Positions 1 through 9,880 of a stretch of DNA of 20,973 nucleotides are shown here, piece by piece (the stretch's first letter is position 1; the number at the start of each line of letters is the position of its first letter). Origin of the DNA: Acidithiobacillus ferruginosus (GTDB lineage: Bacteria; Pseudomonadota; Gammaproteobacteria; Acidithiobacillales; Acidithiobacillaceae). Location of the stretch: the NCBI RefSeq assembly GCF_018854495.1, contig NZ_JABBDR010000042.1, positions 1-20,973 of the forward strand, given 5' to 3'. Under the pieces are notes generated by a model. It saw nothing but the letters and a program-made list of their open reading frames with translations. It ran no database searches and was not told where the DNA came from. Made by a program: the position numbers and the translations under genes.

Positions 1-240
1 CCTGCACCCGCCGCACTCCCGGCGGATACCGACAATACCCGGGCACTGGGGCTCCTGCTGTATACCAAATATCTGTATCCATTTGAAATAGCTGCAGTAA
101 TTCTGATCGTGGCAATTATCGCCGCGATTGCCCTGACCCTGCGGCGCCGGACTGGTACCAAAACCCAGAATATTGCCGCGCAGATGGCTGTGCGGGCCAA
201 AGACCGGGTACAACTGGTGGATTTGCGGGAGCCTGAATGA
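1..240 (+). CDS. nuoJ: NADH:quinone oxidoreductase subunit J, C-terminal part
   Basis: This is the 3' end of an open frame that enters from the left edge and stops at TGA 238-240. It gives 79 visible residues. The segment [20 protein letters not shown] is the conserved last transmembrane region of NuoJ, followed by a basic tail (LRRRTG) as in this family. NuoJ is a membrane-arm subunit of complex I and lies next to NuoK in the proton channel region. The stop overlaps the nuoK start in an ATGA junction (237-240), which suggests translational coupling. The start lies outside the window. Confidence 0.93.
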
Positions 241-557
241 TGAATGCTGGACAACCGACCCTGGCGGCCTACCTGATTCTTGGAGCGATGCTCTTTTCTA
301 TCGGTGTGGTTGGTGTTTTCCTCAATCGCAAGAATGTCATCATTCTGCTGATGGCCATCGAGTTGCTGCTGCTGGCGGTAAACATCAATCTGGTCGCATT
401 TTCCCGTTATCTCGGCAATCTCGATGGGCAGGTATTTGTATTTTTTATTCTTACGGTGGCGGCTGCCGAAGCGGCGATTGGCTTGGCGATACTGGTCGCC
501 TATTTCCGCAATCGCCATAGCATCAATGTGGATGATATCGACGAGTTGAGGGGCTGA
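237..557 (+). CDS. nuoK: NADH:quinone oxidoreductase subunit K
   Basis: The product is 106 aa with three hydrophobic segments (about residues 9-30, 34-54 and 66-92), the usual NuoK architecture and close to the usual length of about 100 aa. Two membrane glutamates expected in NuoK are visible: in [13 protein letters not shown] and in [12 protein letters not shown]. They are implicated in proton transfer in the family. The start is ATG 237, with a second ATG directly after it at 240; the first overlaps the nuoJ stop. The gene ends one base before nuoL. It belongs to the nuo operon. In acidophilic iron oxidisers complex I often runs in reverse to make NADH, but that role is inferred from my guess at the organism. 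Confidence 0.95.
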
Positions 558-558
558 T

Positions 559-2541
559 ATGTGGGTTTTTGACTGGTTAAACGCCTTCCCTCCCCTCGCC
601 GTGTATCTGGTTATCCCCGTGGCGCCGCTGGTGGGTGCACTCGTGGCCGGTTTCTGGGGCTGGAAGCTCCGGGAGCATGCGCATTGGGCACCGATCATCG
701 GGGTGGCCATCGCCTTCTATCTATCGTTGGCCGTGCTCTGGCAAACCGGTCACGGTGTCGCCTTTTACGGAGATGTCTATACCTGGGCGGTATTGGGTCA
801 TCTGCCAGTATCCGTCGGTTTTGATATCGACAGCCTGACGGCATTGATGCTGGTCGTTGTCACTTTTGTATCTCTGAGCGTGCATCTGTATACCGTTGGT
901 TATATGCACGGCGATCCGGGATACGCGCGTTTTTTCAGCTATATTGCCTTGTTCACGTTCAGTATGATCATGCTGGTGATGAGCAATAATTTTCTCCAGC
1001 TCTTTTTTGGCTGGGAAGCGGTAGGTCTGGTTTCCTACCTGCTCATCGGCTTCTGGTTTCAGCGTGAAAGTGCCAATGTCGCCGCGATCAAGGCATTTAT
1101 CGTCAACCGTGTCGGTGATTTCGGCTTTTTGATCGGTATCGCCGCGGTATACCACTATTTTGGCAGTCTGGATTATCGTACGGTATTCGCGGCCGTACCT
1201 CAGGTGACCGGCCAAATGCTGGAAATCATACCTGGACATCCCGTGAGTGTGCTGACCTGGATTGCCCTGCTGCTGTTTGTCGGCGCCATGGGCAAATCCG
1301 CGCAGGTGCCTTTACACGTTTGGTTGCCGGAATCCATGGAGGGCCCGACCCCCATTTCCGCCCTGATCCACGCGGCGACCATGGTCACAGCGGGTATTTT
1401 TATGGTCGCACGGATGTCGCCGATTTTTGAACAGTCCGCGACGGCCCTTTCGGTGGTGCTGATCATCGGCGCGGTAACGGCGTTCTTTATGGGGCTCGTC
1501 GGTCTGGTGCAGAACGACATCAAGCGTATCATCGCTTACTCGACCATTTCCCAGTTGGGTTACATGACTGCGGCGCTGGGTGCTTCCGCCTTTTCTGCGG
1601 CAATTTTTCACCTGATGACGCACGCCTTCTTCAAGGCCTTGCTATTTCTGGCCGCAGGTTCAGTGATCCATGCGATGTCCAACGAGCAGGATATCCGCAA
1701 AATGGGCGGGCTGCGCAAGGTCATGCCCATCACCTATGTCACCTTTCTGATCGGCAGCCTGTCGTTGTCCGGCATTCCGCCCTTTGCCGGATTCTTCAGC
1801 AAGGACCTCATTATCGAGGCAGTAGGGCTCTCTACCCTGCCCGGAGCGGGTTGGGCGGAATGGATGCTGGTGGCTGGCGCCTTCGTCACGGCGCTTTATA
1901 CCTTCCGGATGTTTTTCCTGGTCTTCCATGGCGCCCCGCGCATGGACGCCCACACCCGCGCACATCTGCACGAGTCACCCTGGGTGATTACCGTGCCCCT
2001 GATTGCGCTGGCGATTCCCGCGGTTTACGCGGGCTGGGCATATATTGGGCCCGTCGGCCTGGGGCACTTCCTGGATTCTTCCCTGGTCGTTGCCCCGCAG
2101 TGGAATACCATTGGGGAGATCCGTGCCCACTGGCAGGGTGCGGGCGCGTTCGTGCTGCACAGTCTGGAGACCGTACCGTTCTGGCTGGCGCTCTTGGGTA
2201 TGGCCGTCGCTGCCTGGTTCTACTGGTTGCGGCCGGGCCTGCCTGCAACGCTGACCCGGTTTCTCAGTCCCGTTATCTGGGCGCTGCAGCGCAAATACGG
2301 GTTTGATGCCTTCAACCAGACGGTTCTGGTACGCGGCGTCTTGCAGCTTGGCGCTTTGTTCTGGCACGTGGGCGACGAACGCCTTATCGATGGCATCATG
2401 GTCAACGGTACGGCCCGTGAAATCGGTAAGGCGGCATTATCCTGGCGACGTGTCCAGACGGGTTATATTTACCACTATGCTTTCGCAATGATTATCGGGT
2501 TGATTCTGCTCATGAGCTATTTTGTGGTTTGGAGAGGATAA
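559..2541 (+). CDS. nuoL: NADH:quinone oxidoreductase subunit L
   Basis: The product is 660 aa, somewhat longer than the E. coli subunit (613 aa). It is an antiporter-like, polytopic membrane protein. The family signature is clear: HVWLPESMEGPTPISALIHA near residues 255-274, FGWEAVGLVSYLLIGFW near 150-166, and IKRIIAYSTISQLGYM near 320-335. These contain the conserved Glu, Lys and His residues of the proton channel. The C-terminal region contains the long amphipathic stretch expected for the lateral helix plus a final transmembrane helix. The start ATG is one base after the nuoK stop, with GAGGGG (547-552) as ribosome site, so translation is probably coupled. It acts in the distal membrane arm of complex I. 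Confidence 0.97.
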   Translation: MWVFDWLNAFPPLAVYLVIPVAPLVGALVAGFWGWKLREHAHWAPIIGVAIAFYLSLAVLWQTGHGVAFYGDVYTWAVLGHLPVSVGFDIDSLTALMLVVVTFVSLSVHLYTVGYMHGDPGYARFFSYIALFTFSMIMLVMSNNFLQLFFGWEAVGLVSYLLIGFWFQRESANVAAIKAFIVNRVGDFGFLIGIAAVYHYFGSLDYRTVFAAVPQVTGQMLEIIPGHPVSVLTWIALLLFVGAMGKSAQVPLHVWLPESMEGPTPISALIHAATMVTAGIFMVARMSPIFEQSATALSVVLIIGAVTAFFMGLVGLVQNDIKRIIAYSTISQLGYMTAALGASAFSAAIFHLMTHAFFKALLFLAAGSVIHAMSNEQDIRKMGGLRKVMPITYVTFLIGSLSLSGIPPFAGFFSKDLIIEAVGLSTLPGAGWAEWMLVAGAFVTALYTFRMFFLVFHGAPRMDAHTRAHLHESPWVITVPLIALAIPAVYAGWAYIGPVGLGHFLDSSLVVAPQWNTIGEIRAHWQGAGAFVLHSLETVPFWLALLGMAVAAWFYWLRPGLPATLTRFLSPVIWALQRKYGFDAFNQTVLVRGVLQLGALFWHVGDERLIDGIMVNGTAREIGKAALSWRRVQTGYIYHYAFAMIIGLILLMSYFVVWRG

Positions 2542-2544
2542 GGC

Positions 2545-4029
2545 ATGACGCACTCCTCTCTCCTCAGTTACGCCATCTGGGTGCCGATCATCGGTGGTCT
2601 GCTGGTCCTTGCGGTGGGTGACCGGCGGGCGGAGGCCGCGCGCTGGCTGGCACTGGTGGCCTCGCTGGCTGCTTTCGCCGTGACCATTCCCCTCTTTACC
2701 GGATTCGATACCCATACGGCGGCGATGCAGTACAGCGAACGGGTCGCCTGGATTCCCTCCCTGAATATCTTTTATCACCTCGGGATCGACGGAATTTCCC
2801 TGTGGTTTATCCTGCTCACCAGTTTCCTGACGGTGTTGGTGGTCATCAGTTCCTGGAAAAACGTGCAGGAGCGGGTGGCACAATTCATGGCGGCTTTCCT
2901 GATCATGGAGGGGCTGATGATTGGTGTCTTCTGTGCGCTGGACGCCATTCTGTTCTATGTGTTCTGGGAAGCCATGCTCATCCCCATGTTCCTGATTATC
3001 GGGGTCTGGGGTGGTCCGCGGAGGGTCTACGCGACCATCAAGTTCTTTCTCTATACCTTCCTCGGATCGGTGCTGATGCTGGTGGCGTTGCTCTATCTGT
3101 ACTTCCATAGTGGGGATAGTTTCAGTTTGTTGGAGTTTCAGAAAACCCCTTTGGGCATGAGCGCGCAGACGCTGATCTTCTTGGCCTTTTTCTTTGCCTT
3201 CGCGGTAAAAATTCCCATGTGGCCGGTGCATACGTGGTTGCCGGACGCCCATGTCGAGGCGCCCACCGGGGGCTCCGTCATCCTGGCAGCGGTAATGCTC
3301 AAGATGGGCGCCTACGGCTTCCTGCGCCTGAGCCTGCCGATTGTGCCCGACGCGAGTCACAGGTTGGCCTGGCTGATGATTGTCCTGTCCCTCATCGCCA
3401 TCATCTATGTCGCGCTGGTGGCGATCGTGCAGGAGGATATGAAAAAGCTGATCGCCTATTCCTCCATCGCTCATATGGGTTTCGTGACGCTGGGATTTTT
3501 TGTGTTCAATAGCGTGGCGATCGAGGGCGGTATCATTCAAATGTTATCTCACGGCTTTGTCAGTGCAGCCATGTTCCTCTGTGTCGGCGTACTCTATGAC
3601 CGGATGCATACCCGCAATATCAAAGATTACGGGGGAGTGGCCAATGTCATGCCGGTTTTTGCCGCGCTGATGATGCTCTTTGCCATGGGTAATGTTGGCC
3701 TACCGGGGACGTCGGGTTTTGTCGGCGAATTCATGGTGGTGCTCGGGACCTATCAGGTAAATCCCTGGTTGGCGATTCTGGCGGCTACCAGCCTGATTAC
3801 CGGCGCTGGTTATACCCTCTGGCTTTTCAAGCGGGTGATTTTCGGCAGTGTTGTCCAGCCCGAAGTGGCCAGACTGAAAGACCTCGATGGCCGGGAGGTG
3901 TTGGTGCTCGGTACCCTGGCGGCCTTTACCCTGTTGCTCGGCCTCTGGCCAGCGCCCTTCCTTGATATCGTGCACAGCTCGGTGCAGCACCTGGTGACCC
4001 AGGTGTCTCTCTCCAAGATTCCGGCGTAA
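2545..4029 (+). CDS. nuoM: NADH:quinone oxidoreductase subunit M
   Basis: The product is 494 aa, near the usual length of about 500 aa. It is an antiporter-like membrane subunit with about 14 hydrophobic segments. Diagnostic motifs are FYVFWEAMLIPMFLIIGVWG near residue 138 (functional Glu), HTWLPDAHVEAPTGGSVILA near residue 230, and MKKLIAYSSIAHMGF near residue 300. The ATG is three bases after the nuoL stop. Purine-rich GGAGAGGATAAGG just upstream overlaps the end of nuoL and serves as ribosome site. It forms one of the proton channels in the membrane arm of complex I. Gene order L-M-N is canonical. Confidence 0.97.
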   Translation: MTHSSLLSYAIWVPIIGGLLVLAVGDRRAEAARWLALVASLAAFAVTIPLFTGFDTHTAAMQYSERVAWIPSLNIFYHLGIDGISLWFILLTSFLTVLVVISSWKNVQERVAQFMAAFLIMEGLMIGVFCALDAILFYVFWEAMLIPMFLIIGVWGGPRRVYATIKFFLYTFLGSVLMLVALLYLYFHSGDSFSLLEFQKTPLGMSAQTLIFLAFFFAFAVKIPMWPVHTWLPDAHVEAPTGGSVILAAVMLKMGAYGFLRLSLPIVPDASHRLAWLMIVLSLIAIIYVALVAIVQEDMKKLIAYSSIAHMGFVTLGFFVFNSVAIEGGIIQMLSHGFVSAAMFLCVGVLYDRMHTRNIKDYGGVANVMPVFAALMMLFAMGNVGLPGTSGFVGEFMVVLGTYQVNPWLAILAATSLITGAGYTLWLFKRVIFGSVVQPEVARLKDLDGREVLVLGTLAAFTLLLGLWPAPFLDIVHSSVQHLVTQVSLSKIPA

Positions 4030-4035
4030 AGGACC

Positions 4036-5487
4036 TTGCCTATGAATTCATTCCTTATGCACTGGACTTACGCCATCCCGGAAATTTGGGTGCTGACGAT
4101 GGCCTGCGCCGTTTTGCTGGCAGACTTGTTCTGGGGCGACGGCCTGCGTGACCTTGCCGCGGTGCTGACGGTGCTGACCCTCTGCGGTGCGGCCGTGCTG
4201 ACCGTTTTTGAGATGGGGCAGAGCGGTACCGCCTTTGCGGGCCTCTTCGTGCTGGACCGCTTCACCAACGTTGCAGAGCTGTTCAGCTATCTGGCCGTGC
4301 TAATGGTGGTGCTCTACTCCCGGCGCTATCTGGTGGACCGGGGTATTTACCGCGGCGAGGTGTTTGTGCTGTTGCTTTTCGCCCTGCTGGGAATCATGGT
4401 AATGGTTTCCGGTGGCAGTCTGCTGAGTGTCTACCTCGGGCTGGAGCTGCTGGCGCTGAGCCAGTATGCCCTGGTTGCCTTTTACCGCGACAGTGTGATG
4501 GCGACGGAAGCGGGGTTGAAGTATTTCGTTCTCGGAGCGCTGGCCTCGGGTTTGCTGCTCTACGGGATGTCGCTTCTTTACGGGCTGACGGGCACCCTGG
4601 ATGTGCGGGATATTGCCGCCGATCTGGTGAATATGACCGCAGGCAATCTGGTACTGGTCTTTGCCATCGTATTTATTGCCGCGGGTATTGCCTTCAAGTT
4701 GGGCGCGGCGCCCTTTCATATGTGGTTACCCGACGTATATCAGGGCGCGCCTACGGCGGTGACCGCGTTTCTTGCCTCGGCGCCCAAAATCGGCGCCTTT
4801 GCCCTGATCATCCGCCTGCTGGTGGATGGTGGCTACGGCATGCAGGAATCTTGGCAGCAGATTTTTGTCGCGCTGACCGTGGTATCGCTGGTGGTGGGTA
4901 ACGTGATCGCCATTGCCCAGCAGAACATCAAGCGGATGCTGGCGTATTCCACCATCGGTCATGTCGGATTTATGTTATTGGGGGTCGTGGCGGGTACGGA
5001 GGCGGGGCTGGCCAGTGCATTTTTTTATACCGTAGTCTATACCCTGATGTCTCTGGCGGGTTTTGGCATGATTCTGCTCGTGAGCCGGGCAGGTTTTGAG
5101 GCGGAGCGTATCGACGACTTCAAGGGCTTGGCGCAGCGCAAGCCCTGGTATGCTTTTTTGATGATGATCGTCATGTTTTCCATGGCGGGTGTACCGCCGA
5201 CGGTGGGCTTTTATGCCAAACTCGCGGTGTTTCAGGCGGTGGTGGCGGCGGGATATGTGTGGTTGGCCGTGGTCGGCGTCCTGCTGGCGGTGATCGGGGC
5301 ATTTTATTATCTGCGTGTCGTCAAGGTGATGTATTTTGATAAGCCGGCGCCGGATGCGGGTTTGATCGTACGCGATGACCTGGCCAGTATGGCATTGAGC
5401 ATCAACAGCCTGGCGCTGCTGGTGCTGGGCATCCTGCCAGGGCCGTTGATGGCCTTTTGTTTCTACGCCATGCGGGGGGTAATCTGA
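4036..5487 (+). CDS. nuoN: NADH:quinone oxidoreductase subunit N
   Basis: The product is 483 aa, matching the family length (about 485). It is polytopic. The signature HMWLPDVYQGAPTAVTAFLA near residues 229-248 and the following APKIGAF identify NuoN. IKRMLAYSTIGHVGFM near residue 297 holds the conserved central lysine. The start ATG 4036 follows AAAGGA at 4027-4032, just after the nuoM stop; the ATG that follows at 4042 is a possible alternative. This is the last gene of the nuo operon. The following 160 bases contain no gene, only a weak possible hairpin at 5535-5557 and the tRNA-Val promoter. Confidence 0.96.
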   Translation: MPMNSFLMHWTYAIPEIWVLTMACAVLLADLFWGDGLRDLAAVLTVLTLCGAAVLTVFEMGQSGTAFAGLFVLDRFTNVAELFSYLAVLMVVLYSRRYLVDRGIYRGEVFVLLLFALLGIMVMVSGGSLLSVYLGLELLALSQYALVAFYRDSVMATEAGLKYFVLGALASGLLLYGMSLLYGLTGTLDVRDIAADLVNMTAGNLVLVFAIVFIAAGIAFKLGAAPFHMWLPDVYQGAPTAVTAFLASAPKIGAFALIIRLLVDGGYGMQESWQQIFVALTVVSLVVGNVIAIAQQNIKRMLAYSTIGHVGFMLLGVVAGTEAGLASAFFYTVVYTLMSLAGFGMILLVSRAGFEAERIDDFKGLAQRKPWYAFLMMIVMFSMAGVPPTVGFYAKLAVFQAVVAAGYVWLAVVGVLLAVIGAFYYLRVVKVMYFDKPAPDAGLIVRDDLASMALSINSLALLVLGILPGPLMAFCFYAMRGVI

Positions 5488-5534
5488 CCGACGCCTATGC
5501 GGGCGAGGCGCTGGCCTTGCACCGCAATGGTCGT

Positions 5535-5557
5535 GATCGGGTCTGTTTCCTCCGATC
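5535..5557 (+). terminator. Weak candidate terminator after nuoN
   Basis: A 6-bp inverted repeat GATCGG (5535-5540) and CCGATC (5552-5557) encloses an 11-base loop, 47 bases after the nuoN stop. No real T tract follows, so intrinsic termination is uncertain. It is listed because it is the only structure seen between nuoN and the next promoter. Confidence 0.25.
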
Positions 5558-5608
5558 CCGCGCTTTGATCTGCAGCCGGCCTACTAGTGCAGTTCCCTCG
5601 CGCAGTTC

Positions 5609-5637
5609 TTGACGTATAGCCCGCCAGCCGGTACATT
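5609..5637 (+). promoter_or_regulatory. Sigma70-type promoter of tRNA-Val
   Basis: A -35 box TTGACG (5609-5614) and a -10 box TACATT (5632-5637) are separated by 17 bases. The tRNA begins at 5647, nine bases after the -10 box. The bases just downstream of the -10 are G+C rich (TCGGGCTGC), which resembles the discriminator of stable-RNA promoters under stringent control; that last point is inference. Confidence 0.7.
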
Positions 5638-5646
5638 TCGGGCTGC

Positions 5647-5721
5647 AGGCGCGTAGCTCAGGGGGAGAGCGCTACCTTGACACGGTAGAGGTCGGCGGTT
5701 CGAAACCGCCCGCGCCTACCA
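5647..5721 (+). tRNA. tRNA-Val (anticodon GAC)
   Basis: A full cloverleaf can be drawn. The acceptor arm AGGCGCG pairs with CGCGCCT, the D stem is GCTC/GAGC, the anticodon stem is CTACC/GGTAG with loop TTGACAC (anticodon GAC, valine), and the T arm is GGCGG-TTCGAAA-CCGCC. The discriminator A and CCA are encoded. It has its own promoter and a strong terminator immediately after. Confidence 0.95.
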
Positions 5722-5727
5722 AATCCC

Positions 5728-5764
5728 GCACCAGAGGGGCAATGCTCGCTGGTGCTTTTTCTTT
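5728..5764 (+). terminator. Rho-independent terminator between tRNA-Val and thrS
   Basis: The 7-bp perfect stem GCACCAG (5728-5734) and CTGGTGC (5749-5755) is followed at once by TTTTTCTTT (5756-5764). It ends the tRNA-Val transcript. It lies only nine bases before the thrS start codon and abuts the thrS ribosome site (GGAGGGG, 5765-5771), so thrS expression may depend on readthrough. Confidence 0.85.
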
Positions 5765-5773
5765 GGAGGGGCT

Positions 5774-7708
5774 ATGCCAGATATCCAGTTGCCGGACGGT
5801 AGTCATCGTCAGTTTGCGGAGCCCGTGACCGGGCTGACGCTGGCGCGTACGATCGGCAGCGGGCTCGCCAGGGCGGCGGTAGCCATGCGGGTCAACGGCA
5901 TCCTCAAAGATCTTTCGGCGGTGCTGGATCAGGATGCGGAAGTGGCAATTGTCACCCGCGACAGCGCAGATGGTCTGGAGGTGATCCGCCATTCCACCGC
6001 GCATTTGCTGGCGCAGGCGGTGCAGTCCCTCTACCCGGAAGCTCAGGTCACCATCGGGCCGGTCATCGATAACGGTTTCTACTATGACTTTGCTTTCCCG
6101 CGTGGTTTCACGCCAGAAGATCTGGAAGCGATCGAAGGGCGGATGCGCGCACTGGTCAAAGAAAATCTTCCGGTGCAACGCGAGATGCTCTCCCGCGAAG
6201 ATGCCATGGCTCTGTTTGAAAAGATGGGCGAAGACTACAAGGTCGAAATTATCCGCGCCATTCCCCAAGGTGAACCACTGAGCCTGTATCGGCAGGGGGA
6301 TTTCGTGGACCTGTGCCGCGGTCCGCATGTGCCATCGACTGGTGTTCTCGGGGCATTCAAGTTGCAGCGAGTGGCGGGCGCCTATTGGCGCGGGGATTCC
6401 CGCAATCCCATGTTGCAGCGTATTTATGGCACGGCCTGGGCGCAGCAGAAGGACCTTGACGCCTATCTCCAGCAACTGGAGGAGGCCGAAAAGCGAGATC
6501 ACCGTCGTATCGGCACTGAACTGGAGCTCTTCTCCATTCAGGAAGATGCCGGCGGCGGCCTGGTGTTCTGGCATCCCATGGGCTCGCGCGTGCGACGCGT
6601 CATCGAGGATTTCTGGAGGGGGGCTCATGTGGAGGCAGGCTACGATCTGCTCTATACGCCGCATATTGCCCATGAGCAACTGTGGTATACCTCGGGGCAC
6701 AAGGATTTCTACAGTGAGTCCATGTTCGACCCGATGCAGGACGAGGGGCAGGCATACCAGCTCAAACCCATGAACTGTCCATTCCATATTCTCATTTATA
6801 AGGACAAGCTGCATTCCTACCGGGATCTGCCGATTCGCTGGGCGGAACTGGGTACGGTTTACCGCCACGAAATGTCGGGTGCCCTGCACGGACTGATGCG
6901 AGTGCGGGGCTTTACCCAGGATGATGCCCACGTCTTTTGTCGACCCGACCAGATAGAGGCAGAAATCGGTGCGGTGCTGGTACTGGTGCGAAAAATTCTC
7001 GGCACTTTCGGCTTCGACCAGTATGAAATCAATCTGTCCACCCGTCCCGGGCACTCGGTGGGTAGTGACGAGATCTGGGATGCTGCCACCCAGGCCCTGC
7101 GCAATGCCCTGGAGCGCGCCGGCCTGGAATATCAGGTGGATGCAGGTGGCGGCGCGTTCTACGGACCTAAAATCGATCTGAAGATTCAGGACGCCATCGG
7201 CCGTAAGTGGCAATGCAGTACCGTACAGCTCGACTTTAATCTGCCGGAGCGCTTCGCCATGGAATATGTGGCGGAAGACGGTGCGCGCAAGGTGCCCATC
7301 ATGGTGCATCGCGCCATCTTCGGCTCCATCGAACGTTTCTTCGGTGTACTCATCGAGCACTATGAGGGCAAGTTTCCGGTCTGGCTCGCTCCGGTACAGG
7401 CCGTGGTGCTGCCCATCAGCGAGCATTACTCGGAATACGCCGAGTCGGTAAGTGAGGTATTGGTGAAACGCGGCATCCGGGCAGAAACGGACTTGAGAAA
7501 CGAGAAGATAGGTTATAAGATACGCGCCCATACTTTGCGTAGGGTGCCCTACCTGCTGGTGGTCGGGGAACGGGAAAAAGAAGCGGGTACGGTGGCGGTG
7601 CGGGATCGAAATGGCCAGGATCTCGGCATTCTTACCATAGACGCCGTGGGCGCCACCCTGCAGAAAATGGACCAGACGCGGGTGAATACCCTGGAGTGGC
7701 AAGGCTAG
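5774..7708 (+). CDS. thrS: Threonyl-tRNA synthetase
   Basis: The product is 644 aa, the usual size (E. coli 642). It charges tRNA-Thr in the cytoplasm. The order of domains is complete: an N-terminal TGS domain (about 1-62), the editing domain with H73-x3-H77 (HSTAHLL) and C181-R-G-P-H185, and the class II catalytic core with the zinc Cys in MNCPFHI (C334). Motif 2 is in [20 protein letters not shown], motif 3 is [16 protein letters not shown], and the anticodon-binding domain is C-terminal. The start ATG 5774 has GGAGGGG just upstream. It heads the thrS-infC-rpmI-rplT-pheST-ihfA cluster. No promoter is visible between the tRNA-Val terminator and the start. Confidence 0.97.
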   Translation: MPDIQLPDGSHRQFAEPVTGLTLARTIGSGLARAAVAMRVNGILKDLSAVLDQDAEVAIVTRDSADGLEVIRHSTAHLLAQAVQSLYPEAQVTIGPVIDNGFYYDFAFPRGFTPEDLEAIEGRMRALVKENLPVQREMLSREDAMALFEKMGEDYKVEIIRAIPQGEPLSLYRQGDFVDLCRGPHVPSTGVLGAFKLQRVAGAYWRGDSRNPMLQRIYGTAWAQQKDLDAYLQQLEEAEKRDHRRIGTELELFSIQEDAGGGLVFWHPMGSRVRRVIEDFWRGAHVEAGYDLLYTPHIAHEQLWYTSGHKDFYSESMFDPMQDEGQAYQLKPMNCPFHILIYKDKLHSYRDLPIRWAELGTVYRHEMSGALHGLMRVRGFTQDDAHVFCRPDQIEAEIGAVLVLVRKILGTFGFDQYEINLSTRPGHSVGSDEIWDAATQALRNALERAGLEYQVDAGGGAFYGPKIDLKIQDAIGRKWQCSTVQLDFNLPERFAMEYVAEDGARKVPIMVHRAIFGSIERFFGVLIEHYEGKFPVWLAPVQAVVLPISEHYSEYAESVSEVLVKRGIRAETDLRNEKIGYKIRAHTLRRVPYLLVVGEREKEAGTVAVRDRNGQDLGILTIDAVGATLQKMDQTRVNTLEWQG

Positions 7709-7710
7709 CG

Positions 7711-7717
7711 AGGAGGA
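7711..7717 (+). promoter_or_regulatory. Strong ribosome site that fixes the infC start at ATC
   Basis: AGGAGGA at 7711-7717 is seven bases before ATC 7725. It is too far (25 bases) from the first conventional start, GTG 7743, to serve it. This spacing is the main reason to place the infC start at the rare codon ATC. Confidence 0.75.
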
Positions 7718-7724
7718 CAAGGCG

Positions 7725-8243
7725 ATCGCGACAGAGAAAGAAGTGAATATCAATCGGGAAATTACCGCAGCGCGGGTCCGGTTGATAGGTGTCGAGGGAG
7801 AACAGTTAGGTGTGTTATCCTTTATGGAAGCCATCGCGGCTGCAGAAGAGGCTGAACTGGATCTCGTCGAGATCGCTCCGCAAGCCGATCCTCCCGTATG
7901 CCGGATCATGGATTACGGAAAGTTTCGTTTTCAGGAAAGTAAGCGCCAGCATGATGCAAAACGCCGGCAGAAACAGACGCAGGTGAAGGAAATTAAATTC
8001 CGCCCTCGTACGGATGATGCCGACTACCAGATCAAGTTGCGCAATATTTTGCGTTTTATTGAAGATGGAGATCGTGCGAAAATTACGTTGCGCTTTCGCG
8101 GTCGTGAAATGTCGCATCCCGAATTGGGGATGGAGTTGCTCAATCGGGTAGAAAGGGATCTAACGGAAGTGGGTGTGGTTGAACAACGGCCACGCATGGA
8201 AGGGCGACAAATGGTGATGATTGTCGCGCCGCGGAAAAAATAG
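7725..8243 (+). CDS. infC: Translation initiation factor IF-3, rare ATC start
   Basis: The product is 172 aa from ATC 7725 (166 aa from GTG 7743). It binds the 30S subunit, prevents premature 50S joining and discriminates against non-standard start codons. The N-terminal domain ([41 protein letters not shown]), the lysine-rich linker ([22 protein letters not shown]) and the C-terminal domain ([21 protein letters not shown]) are all clear. I choose ATC because AGGAGGA lies seven bases upstream and the extra residues ATEKEV match usual IF-3 length. E. coli infC uses AUU, which lets IF-3 repress its own synthesis; an AUC start would do the same here (inference). Confidence 0.93.
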   Translation: MATEKEVNINREITAARVRLIGVEGEQLGVLSFMEAIAAAEEAELDLVEIAPQADPPVCRIMDYGKFRFQESKRQHDAKRRQKQTQVKEIKFRPRTDDADYQIKLRNILRFIEDGDRAKITLRFRGREMSHPELGMELLNRVERDLTEVGVVEQRPRMEGRQMVMIVAPRKK

Positions 8244-8252
8244 GAGACAATC

Positions 8253-8450
8253 GTGCCAAAAATGAAGAGCAATCGTGGGGCGGCCAAGCGTTTCAAGCGC
8301 ACCGGTTCCGGTAAATTCAAGCATCGTCAGGCGTTTTTGAACCACATCCTGACCAAGAAAACGACCAAGCGGAAGCGCCACCTGCGCCATACGCTGGTTA
8401 CATCGGGTAGCGACCAGGCCGCATTGCGGCGCATGCTTCCCTACGGTTGA
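8253..8450 (+). CDS. rpmI: Ribosomal protein bL35
   Basis: The product is 65 aa, the normal size. It begins [20 protein letters not shown], the hallmark of bL35 (PK.Kt..ga.KRFk.T..Gk), and is highly basic. The start is GTG 8253 with AGGAGA (8242-8247) upstream, overlapping the infC stop. It is part of the large ribosomal subunit and lies in the conserved infC-rpmI-rplT order. In enterics this operon is repressed by bL20 binding the mRNA; I did not find an obvious equivalent structure by eye. Confidence 0.96.
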
Positions 8451-8468
8451 TGATAAAGGAACAGTACC

Positions 8469-9871
<1,403 letters not shown>

Positions 9872-9880
9872 GGACCCGCC

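Noticed and set aside
2437..3540. A 367-aa minus-strand frame opposite nuoL/nuoM
   Set aside because: Composition is rich in H, Q, D and R, as in antisense reading of membrane protein codons; no recognisable domain.
5722..5773. T-box or leader-peptide attenuator before thrS
   Set aside because: The 52-base gap is too short and contains only the tRNA-Val terminator and the ribosome site.
5672..7909. A 745-aa open frame on the minus strand opposite thrS and infC
   Set aside because: It runs antisense to clearly identified thrS and infC, has no family features and crosses tRNA-Val; it is a by-product of thrS codon use.
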